This document shows positions 24,391-32,869 of a stretch of 39,135 nt of DNA, in pieces. Each line of letters opens with the position of its first letter. The stretch's first letter is position 1. The translations under genes were made by a program, and so were the position numbers. A model generated the notes under the pieces. That model was not told the origin of the DNA. It made no database searches and was given only the letters and a program-made list of their open reading frames with translations. Origin of the DNA: Pelatocladus maniniholoensis HA4357-MV3. Lineage in GTDB: Bacteria; Cyanobacteriota; Cyanobacteriia; Cyanobacteriales; Nostocaceae. The DNA lies in the NCBI GenBank assembly GCA_019359115.1, contig JAHHHW010000127.1, forward strand, positions 1 through 39,135, read 5' to 3'.

Positions 24391-27126
24391 TCACCTACTT
24401 GCGATTAATTGCTTTGAAAATTCTGTCAGTGCAATGAATTTGTCAGGGTATCGCGATAAGGCTGCTGTTCTTTGGTGTTGTTCATGAGGATTGTTCGCCA
24501 CTACTGCTAACAAGTTAAAGGCTGGATAATAACGACAGAAAGTGAATACACCGTTGTCGTCCAGAAGCCACTGAGAGTAAACACCCTCCTTTTTTGGGAA
24601 AAAGCTCTCTGTTGCATTACGGCTGATAATCTCCTTGGGATACTTGAGAATTTGTACAAAACTATCGATTGCTGACGGTTGAATACGACCAATCAGGCGA
24701 GTTGTTAAGTTTTGAAAAATCTTTGCCCCACCTCCAGAAGCTGCAATTGTGTCGGGGTCTTGGGCGGATATTATCACTCGTATCCCAGCTTTTGCACCGT
24801 TGGCACACAACCTGCCAACCAGAGCTGCTATTGAATCGTATTCAAACAGGATTGGACTTTCATCAATAAAAAATACACTCGCTGGGGCTGCTAACGCCCG
24901 ACGTAAAGCTGCGCTGTAGGCGCTCAAACTTAAGATTGCCGCATCCTCATCATTGGACAAGTTGCGTAGTGCAAAGATAAGTAATCTAGCATCACTGTTA
25001 AAAGTAGAAGACCTAGAAATTGCCTTTCCTACTCTTGACTCCAACCAGAAGCGCAAACGCAATTTCACTTGTTCTAAAGCTGCTTTGACATCACCGCTGT
25101 TGGCTTCAAGTCTAAGCCTTTCATAAGAACAATAGCTTAAGAAGTCCACCAGGGTAGGCATTGCTTCCCATTCGCTTGAGCCAAAGCCACAGCTGAATGC
25201 TGCGGCGTAGCGATCGCGTATTTGGTCATCACTGAAGAATTCCGTCACAGCCAATGCGACAAGCGATCGCACTGTATCAGTTGCCATTTTTTCTCGCGCT
25301 CCCGATTCCCCACGCTTGGAACCAACAATCATTGCTAACAGTGCTGTTTGCAAGAAATCTTTATAATCTTCAAAACGTTCTTGCTGTAGCTTTGGGTCTA
25401 GATTGCCTAAGTTAGGCAACTCAAACAAATTACTCGACTCTTTGCCAATATCAAAATAAGCACCATCACTACCCATGAATTGGGTGTAGTCTGTGAAAGT
25501 GCTAGTACCATCAGGTTTGGGATAATCCATTGCCACAACTGGCATTCCATGAGCGAGTGCAGATGTAATGATTCCTGCTGCTGCTACTGACTTACCACTG
25601 CGAGTTGTGCCGAATAAGCCTAAATTTTTGTGCTGGGTGTAAAGATCAACAAAAACGGGTGTTCCACCTTCTGAGGCGATGAGTTCAAAACCTGTATGAT
25701 CACCACTTTTGGTGCGTACCAAGGGCATCAAACCTGGAATTTCCTCACTCAGATAAACCAGCCGCCGATTATACGGAACTGCCATTAGGCGCTCCCAGGT
25801 GATCGGGAAAGTCTGCAACCATACTCGCCACGGGTATTCAGTCTCGCGCACCACCCATGCTGGACGTAAAAAACAAGATTCTAGATAACGACAAGCTTCA
25901 TCGAGTTGGGAGCGGCTCGAACGATATACCAAAAACACAACTGCTGTGTGGATGGGAATTGCTCCCTCATACAATTGTTCCTGAGCAGCAATGCTTTTCT
26001 TAATGTTCAGCGTTGCTTTGACATCTACCGAGTTGCCTGATGCTGCTATTTGTGATGCAGTTTGCGATTGTTTGGTCAGGCGCTGCATATTAGTTTTAAC
26101 CAGTGCATCGTTGGCTCGCGTCAGTTGTGCGTAAATCTCGGTGTCATAAATTCGTTCTCTGCTAAGTACTTCCCACAGGTAGCGTAGTTGATGTTCCTTG
26201 TCTGCCCAACCGCCAGGCTTGTCCACAAAGGTAAGCGCTCCTATGTACTTGTCTTTGATGTGTACCCAACGTCTGTCTGCAACGGGAATTGATGAGGAGC
26301 TTTCCATTAATAAAGACGTGGGATGAACTTCTGAATAGACCTCCTCACGCAATCCCTCTTCATCCAAAACCAACAACTGAGGAACTGGGCGTGGTGGTGT
26401 GTCATTAAAGCGTTGCCAGAGGATTTCCCAAAGTTCGGATGCGCTTAACGGGCGAATATCCAAGCCCATTTTGTTGGATAACAACTGTTCCCACCTCTGG
26501 TAGCCATCGGTAAAAGATGTATAAAGTAAGCGTTCAATCTGGGTAAATTGAATTTCTGAGAGTTCGCCAGTAAAAGACTTCCAACTACGTTCGAGTTTGG
26601 CAATTACTTTTTCAATCGCATCTGTTGTGCCTTGGCTTTCTGGCTCTACTGTATAGGAACAGTACAGCCTCAATTGTTTGGGTTTGCGAATACCTTGTTG
26701 TGTTAGTTGACTCACGCGAGAGCGTGAACCCATCAGAAGATATTGCAATTCTTTGTTGGGCGCATTTTTGATCAGTTCTTTCAACTGTTGTTGACGCGCC
26801 CCATCGTCAGTGAACGAGCTTAAATGAATAGTAAGACGCTCTGCTTGTGGTAAATCTTTTAACCCTGCACAGATCGCATCGAAAACTGGTGAGACTTGCA
26901 CTTTTAGCAACGAGTTGTGAATCCCTCGACACTCAAAACCGAAGTTAATTAGGTAGTTATTAGCACCTTTGCGGAGTACATACGCCCCAACGGAACGCCC
27001 TTGCAAATTCAATTGCAGCATCGACACCAAACTAAAGGCATCTTCTAAAGGAGAAAGGCGTACTTTGCGTTCTCCGTTCTCAACTATCCGTTTGCCTTGT
27101 TTGTTGGGTTGACTACTCTTTGTCAT
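24391..27126 (-). CDS. virB4: VirB4/TraC-type T4SS ATPase
   Basis: A 911-residue ATPase that powers pilus assembly and substrate transfer. The N-terminal half (about 1-480) is the VirB4 N-domain, with a variable region. The C-terminal RecA-like half has Walker A GTTRSGKS (about 505-512), followed by VVAMDYPKPDGTSTF, and Walker B SVFFIDESPIL (about 748-758), then the IISAQDPDTIAASGGG and LTTRLIGRI blocks. Length is at the upper end of the family. The start overlaps the VirB3-like stop (ATGA). VirB4 is the best-conserved marker of mating-pair formation and supports calling the region a functional T4SS. Confidence 0.93.
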   Translation of the reverse strand: MTKSSQPNKQGKRIVENGERKVRLSPLEDAFSLVSMLQLNLQGRSVGAYVLRKGANNYLINFGFECRGIHNSLLKVQVSPVFDAICAGLKDLPQAERLTIHLSSFTDDGARQQQLKELIKNAPNKELQYLLMGSRSRVSQLTQQGIRKPKQLRLYCSYTVEPESQGTTDAIEKVIAKLERSWKSFTGELSEIQFTQIERLLYTSFTDGYQRWEQLLSNKMGLDIRPLSASELWEILWQRFNDTPPRPVPQLLVLDEEGLREEVYSEVHPTSLLMESSSSIPVADRRWVHIKDKYIGALTFVDKPGGWADKEHQLRYLWEVLSRERIYDTEIYAQLTRANDALVKTNMQRLTKQSQTASQIAASGNSVDVKATLNIKKSIAAQEQLYEGAIPIHTAVVFLVYRSSRSQLDEACRYLESCFLRPAWVVRETEYPWRVWLQTFPITWERLMAVPYNRRLVYLSEEIPGLMPLVRTKSGDHTGFELIASEGGTPVFVDLYTQHKNLGLFGTTRSGKSVAAAGIITSALAHGMPVVAMDYPKPDGTSTFTDYTQFMGSDGAYFDIGKESSNLFELPNLGNLDPKLQQERFEDYKDFLQTALLAMIVGSKRGESGAREKMATDTVRSLVALAVTEFFSDDQIRDRYAAAFSCGFGSSEWEAMPTLVDFLSYCSYERLRLEANSGDVKAALEQVKLRLRFWLESRVGKAISRSSTFNSDARLLIFALRNLSNDEDAAILSLSAYSAALRRALAAPASVFFIDESPILFEYDSIAALVGRLCANGAKAGIRVIISAQDPDTIAASGGGAKIFQNLTTRLIGRIQPSAIDSFVQILKYPKEIISRNATESFFPKKEGVYSQWLLDDNGVFTFCRYYPAFNLLAVVANNPHEQHQRTAALSRYPDKFIALTEFSKQLIASR

Positions 27127-27455
27127 GAGGATTTGCGCCTCCTTAGTTTAGATGCAGGAGTATAAATTCTTTGGTAAGGAACTCTTACCCTTACCCAATT
27201 CGGGGTAGCAATAAATTTTGAGAGAATCCGCCAAGCACCATTAGCTGTTAGCACCCACCAAGTGGAAATTCCCCAAGCTGAAGCAGCTCCAATCCAAATC
27301 CAGTTGAGTTTTAGCAGCCCACGTCCTAAAAAATAGGAAAGCCCACTAATGACTACCCAAGGTATTAGTTGGTCAGATGGAAATGGTCCAATCGATGGTT
27401 GTTTACCAACTGTTACGTTAACTGTGCGGTATTTAGGTTTTGGCTGCTCCTCCAT
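27123..27455 (-). CDS. VirB3-like small inner-membrane T4SS protein
   Basis: About 110 residues from the ATG at 27455, chosen over the upstream ATG at 27494 because GGAGG (27464-27468) lies 8 nt before it and the longer version would overlap the preceding gene. Two close hydrophobic segments (about 31-75, QLIPWVVISGLSYFLGRGLL and LNWIWIGAASAWGISTWWVL) and a basic C-terminus (KLRRRKSS) fit VirB3/TraL. Position between pilin-like gene and virB4, with an ATGA overlap to virB4, supports this; VirB3 and VirB4 act together and are sometimes fused. Confidence 0.7.
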   Translation of the reverse strand: MEEQPKPKYRTVNVTVGKQPSIGPFPSDQLIPWVVISGLSYFLGRGLLKLNWIWIGAASAWGISTWWVLTANGAWRILSKFIATPNWVRVRVPYQRIYTPASKLRRRKSS

Positions 27456-27456
27456 G

Positions 27457-28257
27457 TTAAGTTCCTCCGGTCGTGGTAGTACCACCTGTGCCAATAATCA
27501 ATTGTGTTAAGATATCTCCCACCGTTACTGCAACTACAATGATCATTGGTGTTCTGGCCAAATTTTGCCAATCTTCTTCCTGTCTGGCTGCCTGAATGAT
27601 CTTCACTAAAGAAATTCCTAAGTAAAGTAAAAACAATCCCCGCAAAGTATTAAATACTAATGGAATTGCTTCACCTGTTCCTTGAAAGTTTGAATTCATC
27701 CAAGTTTCTGCATCTTGAAAAAACTGTGCCTTCGCTGGGGCTGATAACCTATTAACCATGTAAAAAGTACTAATCGCTATCAACAAAAGTTTCCGGGCGC
27801 GAATCAACCAAAAAGAGGGAGGCTTAAAGCAAAGTGATTTATCTGTTTTGACCAAGCCAAATGCGTTGTTGAATCTAGATTTTAAAAGGCTAGAGAGCTT
27901 TTGTTCCCATATTATTCCTACTGTTCCCAATACAAGCAAAATAAATACTGCAAAACTACTCTCAGCAAGATTAGTGTCTAGCATTAAACCCAAAACTATT
28001 GCAATAAGTGTGACTCCAATTGCACACAAATATAGAGTTAGGAAACTGCCTGAAAGTTTTTGAGTACAACTCTTCTTACGGGAGCGAATCAACCAAAAAG
28101 AGGGTTCGCATTTGGTGTGTGCTACAGAGTCAACAAGAGGAAAAGGGCCTCTTTGCAGAGAGCAAGGGGGAAGAGCGCCTTTTCCTCTCGTTGACGCAGG
28201 TAGCCTGACTCTTTTTTCCAAGTCAAATGCGTTACGAAGAAAGTAAAAATTCTTCAT
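27457..28257 (-). CDS. VirB2-like pilin precursor with extended N-terminus and two coding repeats
   Basis: About 266 residues from the ATG at 28257; the longer frame starts at TTG. The last 100 residues look like a VirB2 pilin: export signal LLLIAISTFYMVNRLSAPAKA followed by QFFQDAETWMNSNF and two hydrophobic helices (about 195-220 and 240-260) joined by KIIQAARQEEDW. The first 140 residues form an extra part with two membrane segments (LTLYLCAIGVTLIAIVLGLM, SSFAVFILLVLGTVGIIW) and are joined to the pilin through a family C repeat at 27796-27865. A second repeat fills 28081-28231. The gene may therefore be a fusion of two former genes. Its stop lies 1 nt before the VirB3-like ATG. It is the first gene of the transfer operon. 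Confidence 0.65.
   Translation of the reverse strand: MKNFYFLRNAFDLEKRVRLPASTRGKGALPPCSLQRGPFPLVDSVAHTKCEPSFWLIRSRKKSCTQKLSGSFLTLYLCAIGVTLIAIVLGLMLDTNLAESSFAVFILLVLGTVGIIWEQKLSSLLKSRFNNAFGLVKTDKSLCFKPPSFWLIRARKLLLIAISTFYMVNRLSAPAKAQFFQDAETWMNSNFQGTGEAIPLVFNTLRGLFLLYLGISLVKIIQAARQEEDWQNLARTPMIIVVAVTVGDILTQLIIGTGGTTTTGGT
27796..27865. repeat. Coding palindromic element family C, copy 4 (shortened)
   Basis: It starts GGCGCGAATCAACC, keeps the left arm AAAAAGAGGGAGGCTT and the right end CCAAGCCAAATGCG, and lacks the right complementary arm. It is 70 bp; with a 5-bp duplication it would add 75 nt, in frame. It marks the junction between the N-terminal part and the pilin part of the VirB2-like gene. 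Confidence 0.8.
28081..28231. repeat. Coding palindromic element family C, copy 5 (long form)
   Basis: The ends match the other copies (GGAGCGAATCAACC and CCAAGTCAAATGCG), with perfect 5-bp flanks TTACG at 28076-28080 and 28232-28236. The 151-bp element plus one duplication is 156 nt, so the frame is kept. Its interior (GAGGAAAAGGGCCTCT, then GCGCCTTTTCCTC) differs from that of the shorter copies. Confidence 0.85.
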
Positions 28258-28650
28258 GGTGATTGAAAGTTTGACAAACAAAATAGACCAGATATCCAAA
28301 AATAACTGGTGACAAAGCCGAAAACAATATCAGGGGTAAGTTTGACAACAAAGTACTCGTAATCATACCACTAAATACACTGCTATGCGGTTCTCTAAAA
28401 ATAATAGCAAATGCTGTCTTTTAGATATCTTAAGAATACTAAAAATTGACCCAAAATATCCACTTAATCACAGCTTTTTTAGGAATTATCTTTTTGTTAT
28501 CTCCCACTGGGCGACATTGATTTTAAAATATTCCCCAATGGGCAACCTTTTTTTGTATTTTTAATTTAGATATAGTATGCTTATTCAGTAGCTAATATGT
28601 TCAATATGTAGTTAAATTATTTTAAGACTCTATGGATTGGAAACGTGAAT

Positions 28651-28677
28651 CCCGATGAATTAAACATCGGGTTTTTC
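28651..28677 (+). terminator. Intrinsic terminator-like hairpin 1
   Basis: Stem CCCGATG/CATCGGG with a 7-nt loop followed by TTTTTC. The sequence before it (GGAAACGTGAAT) resembles that before the hairpin at 28758. No gene ends just upstream, so it may end a small RNA or an attenuated transcript. Confidence 0.6.
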
Positions 28678-28757
28678 TTTCTCGCTTTACAAAAAAACAT
28701 GATAAATGTTAGCTTTAAATCACTAGTAATCTCACTAATTACATTGAAAACTTGATT

Positions 28758-28786
28758 CCCGATGGTTTACCTATCGGGTATTTTTC
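28758..28786 (+). terminator. Intrinsic terminator-like hairpin 2
   Basis: Stem CCCGAT/ATCGGG followed by TATTTTTC, about 107 bp after hairpin 1 and with similar upstream sequence (GAAAACTTGATT), so the two look like a tandem duplication. Confidence 0.55.
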
Positions 28787-28906
28787 TACTCCAATTAAAC
28801 TGAGTTAATTTAGTTAAATATAACTATGAAAAAACTTAGTTTATTGGCACGCTTGTTAAGCAAAAACAAAGATGGTATGAGACTTTGACGGATTTGTGGC
28901 TTCATA

Positions 28907-28930
28907 TAATTGTGTGGGTTCACACAATTA
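28907..28930. promoter_or_regulatory. Perfect 10-bp inverted repeat, candidate operator
   Basis: TAATTGTGTG (28907-28916) and CACACAATTA (28921-28930) pair perfectly around a GGTT loop, about 155 bp upstream of the preferred start of the DUF3386-like gene. No T-run follows, so a regulator-binding site or 5'-leader hairpin is more likely than a terminator. Confidence 0.5.
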
Positions 28931-29086
28931 AACTTACGCAATAATTAGTCAAAATAGACACATAAGTTACCCAAAACGAAAATATTTTGATGCTTAGGTT
29001 TGGATGTTTTACTTAAATCCAGAATCAAGCTAAACTATCAAACTGAAGTTATTGCCAACTATGACCGAGAGCAACTCCAAGATCCT

Positions 29087-29872
29087 ATGAAAAAACACTC
29101 AAAGCATCAAATTTGGCAGTTAGGCTTTTCTTCAACTATAGTTTTAGTCAGTTTGAACTCGTTAGGAATTCAAGCGATAGCTCAACCTACATATGACTCA
29201 CATGTCCTTTTATCACAGAATGCAAATTCTTCAACCCCAAACCTCTCTGCTCTAGAAATTTTTCGTCAAGCCTACGAAAATCGTTACACTTGGAATCCTC
29301 AATTTCCAGGATATACAGCAGCAGTAGAGTTCAAATATGGTCAGGAAACTCACAAAGGAAATATTCGTGTAAATTCAGACATGAGTGTGGAGGTAACTGG
29401 TATTAGCAATGAACAAGCACGTCAGAATGTAGAGAATTCACTACGCATGATGGTCGTTCACCGCCGACGAGTGCCATTTGAGCAAGAACATAACAATAAA
29501 ACCTTTAAACTGGGTGCTACTGATAACAATGGTGCTGTGGAAATTTTTGAGCAAGGAGAGAAAACCGAAGCTAAATATAAAATATCCAACAGACAGTTAA
29601 TACAAGTTAATCGCACATTAGGTAATAGTGCAGTTACTGTAGATACTTTAGATACAAAGAATACACCAGAAGGCTATTTAGCTACTCACTACCGAACTAC
29701 TTCTCGTCAACTCCAGACCAAACAAATTGTCGGAGAAGAGGAATCAGAAGATACTTACAACAAAATAGGCGATTACTACTTGCTACAAAAGCAAGTTCTT
29801 CGTGCATTTCAAGGAGGAAAAGTAATTGATTCGGCAGAGTTGAACTTTAGCGATATCAAGCTAAACAGCTGA
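29087..29872 (+). CDS. Exported DUF3386-family protein
   Basis: About 261 residues from the ATG at 29087; the longer frame begins at a TTG and would put 29 polar residues before the signal peptide (MKKHSKHQIWQLGFSSTIVLV...IQAIAQ). The mature part begins at the SALEIFRQAYENRYTWNPQFPGYTAAVEF block typical of DUF3386, a cyanobacterial/plant family of unknown function, and continues with beta strands (HKGNIRVNSDMSVEV) to FSDIKLNS. Most DUF3386 proteins I recall are cytoplasmic; here a signal suggests periplasm. It is first in the TPS cluster, 28 nt before tpsA, so it may assist secretion or folding of the exoprotein. Confidence 0.75.
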   Translation: MKKHSKHQIWQLGFSSTIVLVSLNSLGIQAIAQPTYDSHVLLSQNANSSTPNLSALEIFRQAYENRYTWNPQFPGYTAAVEFKYGQETHKGNIRVNSDMSVEVTGISNEQARQNVENSLRMMVVHRRRVPFEQEHNNKTFKLGATDNNGAVEIFEQGEKTEAKYKISNRQLIQVNRTLGNSAVTVDTLDTKNTPEGYLATHYRTTSRQLQTKQIVGEEESEDTYNKIGDYYLLQKQVLRAFQGGKVIDSAELNFSDIKLNS

Positions 29873-29900
29873 TAGCTAAACCCAAATATTCGTCATCTTT

Positions 29901-32213
29901 ATGCCTGGTTCAAAATCAAAAACTTCTTTAGAACTATTAGGTTTTGTGATTGGTAGTGCGATCGCTTTGGGGACAAATTCTTCTTCTGCCCAAATCATCC
30001 CAGACAGCACTCTCCCAAGTAATTCCAACGTTCAATTGGATGGGAATACTTTCAATATCACAGGGGGAACGCAAGCCGGCAGTAACTTGTTCCACAGTTT
30101 CCAAGAGTTTTCTGTTCCTACTGGTAGGGAGGCATTCTTTAACAATGCTGCTGGCATTCAAAATATTATTAATCGAGTCACGGGTGCTTCAGTCTCAAAC
30201 ATTGATGGTTTGATTCGAGCCAATGGCACAGCCAACCTGTTTCTAATAAATCCCAATGGAATTATTTTTGGCCCGAATGCCTCCCTAAACATTGGCGGTT
30301 CTTTTGTGGGTAGTACAGCAAGTAGTATCAAATTTGCTGATGGCATCAGCTTTGACACTCAACCCTCTCGAACAGAACCACTGCTGACAGTAAGCGTACC
30401 TGTGGGACTAGGATTTGGAACCAACCCAGGGGATATTCGCATCAAAGGAGATTCCCAAGGCATAAGAAAAAGTTCAAATCTTATAGATACAAGTTCTGGT
30501 CTGCGCGTGCAGCCAAATCAAACTTTAGGTTTGGTGGGTGGTGATATTTCCTTAGAAGGGGCAACCATCAAGACAGCAGGCGGAAGGATTGAATTGGGTA
30601 GTGTTGGGGAAAACAGTCTTGTCAGCATCAACCCAATTAACAAAGGTTTTTCCTTTGGATATGAAAGCACCTCTAACTACAGAGATATTCAATTATCCCA
30701 ACAAGCAGCAGTCGATGCTAGTGGCAAAGGTGGCGGTGATATCCAGGTTATAGGTAGGCAAATCACCCTCAGCGATGGTTCTCAGATTGAAAATAGTACT
30801 CTGGAAAACCAAGCCGGAGGTACGTTTATTGTGACTGGATTAGAATCAGTGGAACTAAACGGCATTTCATCTCAAACAAACCAGACTGCCTTGGGCGCTC
30901 AAGTTTATCCAAGAGCTAGTGGGACTGGGAGCAATCTAAGTATTAATACTGAAAAATTTCTTGTTCGCAATGGAGCGCAGGTGGATATTAGTACATATGG
31001 TCAGGGTGCGGCAGGCTCCCTAACCATTTCTGCTAACGAGGTGGTGGAATTGAGTGGGGTTTCAGAATACAGTTACAGTGCCTTATACGCTCTCAACTTT
31101 CCAACAGGCACAGGCAATAGTGGGAACTTGACTATAAAAACTGGGCGCTTGCTCGTTAGAGATGGAGCAAATATATTTACCGGAACCCTCACATCCGGTT
31201 TGGGGGGCAATTTGGAAATTTTTGCTCGCGAGATAGAAGTCAGCGGAATGGCACTTGATAAGTTTCCCAGCACTATAGGAGCTTCAGCAGAGCCAAGAGC
31301 TACGGGGTCTAGCGGTAACGTAACTTTGTCAACTCAACACTTGATTGTTAGAGATGGAGCGTTTATTTCAACTGGTACATCAGGCAGGGGAAGAGGCGGT
31401 AATTTGTCAATTAGAGCGGACTCTATTGAACTCAAGGGCGGTTCTTCATCTATTTTTGGCAAAGGTGGTTTGTCTGCTGAATCTAGAGGAATTGGAGAAT
31501 CTGGGAATTTAACTATTGAAACTAGACACTTGTCTGCTGATAATGGCGCTCAAGTTACTGTAAGGAACAGTGGTACTGGAAACGCTGGCTTTTTACAGAT
31601 AAATGCTGATTCAATTAAATTGACCAACACTGGAAGCATCACAGCTGCAACTTCCGCTGGTGAAGGTGGCAACATCACCATTCATGCAGACACACTAGCT
31701 GCTCTAGAAAATAGCAAGATAACAGCTAATGCCTTCGAGGGAAGAGGTGGCAATATCAGAATTAATACTACTGGACTGTTCCTGTCTCCTGATAGCACAA
31801 TTACAGCTTCTTCAGACAGAGGAATTAACGGCACGGTCGAAATCAACGCCCCCAATCCCAACTTCACCAAAGCTGCTGTTACCATTCCAACGCAGATAGA
31901 TATCCCGAAAATTGGTGCAATTTGTTCCAGGAATCGCAACGATGCTGCAACAGGAGAATTTGTAAATATTGGCAAAGGTGGTCTTCCACCCAACCCTCTT
32001 TATGATCCTCTCGACATTAGTACTGGATGGCAAGATTCTTCCACTGCATCAACTGAACCAATTCACAATGAACCAACTCAAGAGTATATTGAAGCTCAAG
32101 GATGGGCACCGAATCCAGATGGCACAATCCGCCTAACAACAGAACCAACTCTAGAAAATGTGACTAATCGCTCACACTCAACACTACCTTGTAATCAAAT
32201 TGGACAAAAATAA
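29901..32213 (+). CDS. TpsA-type exoprotein with filamentous haemagglutinin N-terminal domain
   Basis: A 770-residue secreted beta-helix protein. The signal peptide (LLGFVIGSAIALGTNSSSAQ) is followed by the TPS recognition domain: GNTFNITGGTQAGSNLFHSF, FNNAAGIQNIINRVTG, and the NPNGIIFGPNASLNIGGSFVGSTA motif. From about residue 270 to 640 there are repeating strands such as GNLTIKTGRLLVRDGA, GNVTLSTQHLIVRDGA and GNLTIETRHLSADNGA, forming the helix rungs. The C-terminus IGAICSRN...GKGGLPPNPLYD and EAQGWAPNPDGTIRL is typical of cyanobacterial members. It is fairly small for a TpsA. It should be exported across the outer membrane by the TpsB at 32870; surface attachment or contact is the probable role. 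Confidence 0.92.
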   Translation: MPGSKSKTSLELLGFVIGSAIALGTNSSSAQIIPDSTLPSNSNVQLDGNTFNITGGTQAGSNLFHSFQEFSVPTGREAFFNNAAGIQNIINRVTGASVSNIDGLIRANGTANLFLINPNGIIFGPNASLNIGGSFVGSTASSIKFADGISFDTQPSRTEPLLTVSVPVGLGFGTNPGDIRIKGDSQGIRKSSNLIDTSSGLRVQPNQTLGLVGGDISLEGATIKTAGGRIELGSVGENSLVSINPINKGFSFGYESTSNYRDIQLSQQAAVDASGKGGGDIQVIGRQITLSDGSQIENSTLENQAGGTFIVTGLESVELNGISSQTNQTALGAQVYPRASGTGSNLSINTEKFLVRNGAQVDISTYGQGAAGSLTISANEVVELSGVSEYSYSALYALNFPTGTGNSGNLTIKTGRLLVRDGANIFTGTLTSGLGGNLEIFAREIEVSGMALDKFPSTIGASAEPRATGSSGNVTLSTQHLIVRDGAFISTGTSGRGRGGNLSIRADSIELKGGSSSIFGKGGLSAESRGIGESGNLTIETRHLSADNGAQVTVRNSGTGNAGFLQINADSIKLTNTGSITAATSAGEGGNITIHADTLAALENSKITANAFEGRGGNIRINTTGLFLSPDSTITASSDRGINGTVEINAPNPNFTKAAVTIPTQIDIPKIGAICSRNRNDAATGEFVNIGKGGLPPNPLYDPLDISTGWQDSSTASTEPIHNEPTQEYIEAQGWAPNPDGTIRLTTEPTLENVTNRSHSTLPCNQIGQK

Positions 32214-32257
32214 TAAAGTCAATATACAGCAGGGAACAGGGTTGGGGATTGACTTGA

Positions 32258-32398
32258 CAAAACTGAACAACCCTTCTCAAAACGAACAGAGTTGTTGCGA
32301 CTATTTTCAGTATTGTTGCGAAAAACTGTTCGTTTTGAGAACCCACCCCGAAAATATGGTTGGCCAAGCCAACAAACTAAAAGGGTTGTTCAGTTTTG
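32258..32398 (+). repeat. Nested-hairpin element family F, copy 2
   Basis: Outer arms CAAAACTGAACAACCCTT (32258-32275) and the exact complement (32381-32398) enclose a hairpin unit (TTCTCAAAACGAACAG at 32274-32289, CTGTTCGTTTTGAGAA at 32326-32341) and the tract CCACCCCGAAAA...AGCCAACAAACTAAAAGG. It lies 45 bp after the tpsA stop and may affect transcription into tpsB. Confidence 0.8.
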
Positions 32399-32520
32399 TT
32401 CAGTAAAAATGAAACGGAATAGGGAATAGGGAACAGGGTTGAAAGTCTCTTGGTATACGGCTTTGTTTTTAAAATTTGTACTTCATTTACCTGAAATCTG
32501 CTGTAATATTCTATCCATCA

Positions 32521-32567
32521 AAAATAACACCACTTAATTAAACAATTAATCAAGTGGTGTTATTTTT
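32521..32567. terminator. Strong hairpin between tpsA and tpsB
   Basis: A 15-bp perfect stem (AAAATAACACCACTT with its complement at 32552-32566) bracketed by an A-run and a T-run, so it could terminate in either direction. Its position suggests partial termination after tpsA, or that tpsB has its own promoter in the following 300 bp. Confidence 0.75.
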
Positions 32568-32578
32568 GGGATTAGACC

Positions 32579-32697
32579 GATCCTCGAAATAAAATGCCGG
32601 TGTCGTCGCTTGATTCTGGCGGGCGAAAGCTCTCTCTACCTTGAGTTTGACAAAATATATTTAATACGGTGCTTGCTTTTATTTTTTTGGATATCCT
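32579..32697. repeat. Palindromic element family A, copy 6 (degenerate)
   Basis: It retains AAATAAAATGCC, the conserved ACAAAATATATTTAATACGGT segment in two overlapping parts, and the end TTTTTGGATATCC. The inner hairpin (GTCGCTT...GGCGAAAGC) no longer pairs well. It is the most decayed copy and lies in the 656-bp gap between tpsA and tpsB; the rest of that gap (32698-32869) is AT-rich and probably holds the tpsB promoter. Confidence 0.7.
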
Positions 32698-32869
32698 TTT
32701 AGCTCATATTAATTAACTAGCTAGATAAATTCGTTTGGTCTTATATTAAAAACCTATATATTTCACAAATATCTATAATTTAATTTCAACAAATAAATTT
32801 GATATAACTACGGATTACCTTGTAGTTTTCCGAAGAATTAAAAAGTATATTTCAAATTCAATATATCAA

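Larger units (their letters stand above)
28300..29086. other. AT-rich divergent control region between transfer and secretion clusters
   Basis: No convincing gene is seen. The stretch must hold promoters for the transfer operon (minus) and the TPS cluster (plus). It contains two related 9-bp palindromes 31 bp apart (CCCACTGGG, 28503-28511; CCCAATGGG, 28534-28542), two terminator-like hairpins (28651 and 28758) and a perfect inverted repeat at 28907-28930, described separately. Confidence 0.5.

Noticed and set aside
24507-24692. Minus-strand 61-residue ORF within virB4
   Set aside because: Lies entirely inside virB4 in another frame with no start signal; a shadow of that gene.
28621-28790. 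Yfr2-type small RNA pair (GGAAAC motif with terminator)
   Set aside because: Only a short motif resembles that family, and the second unit lacks it; kept as unspecified tandem hairpins.
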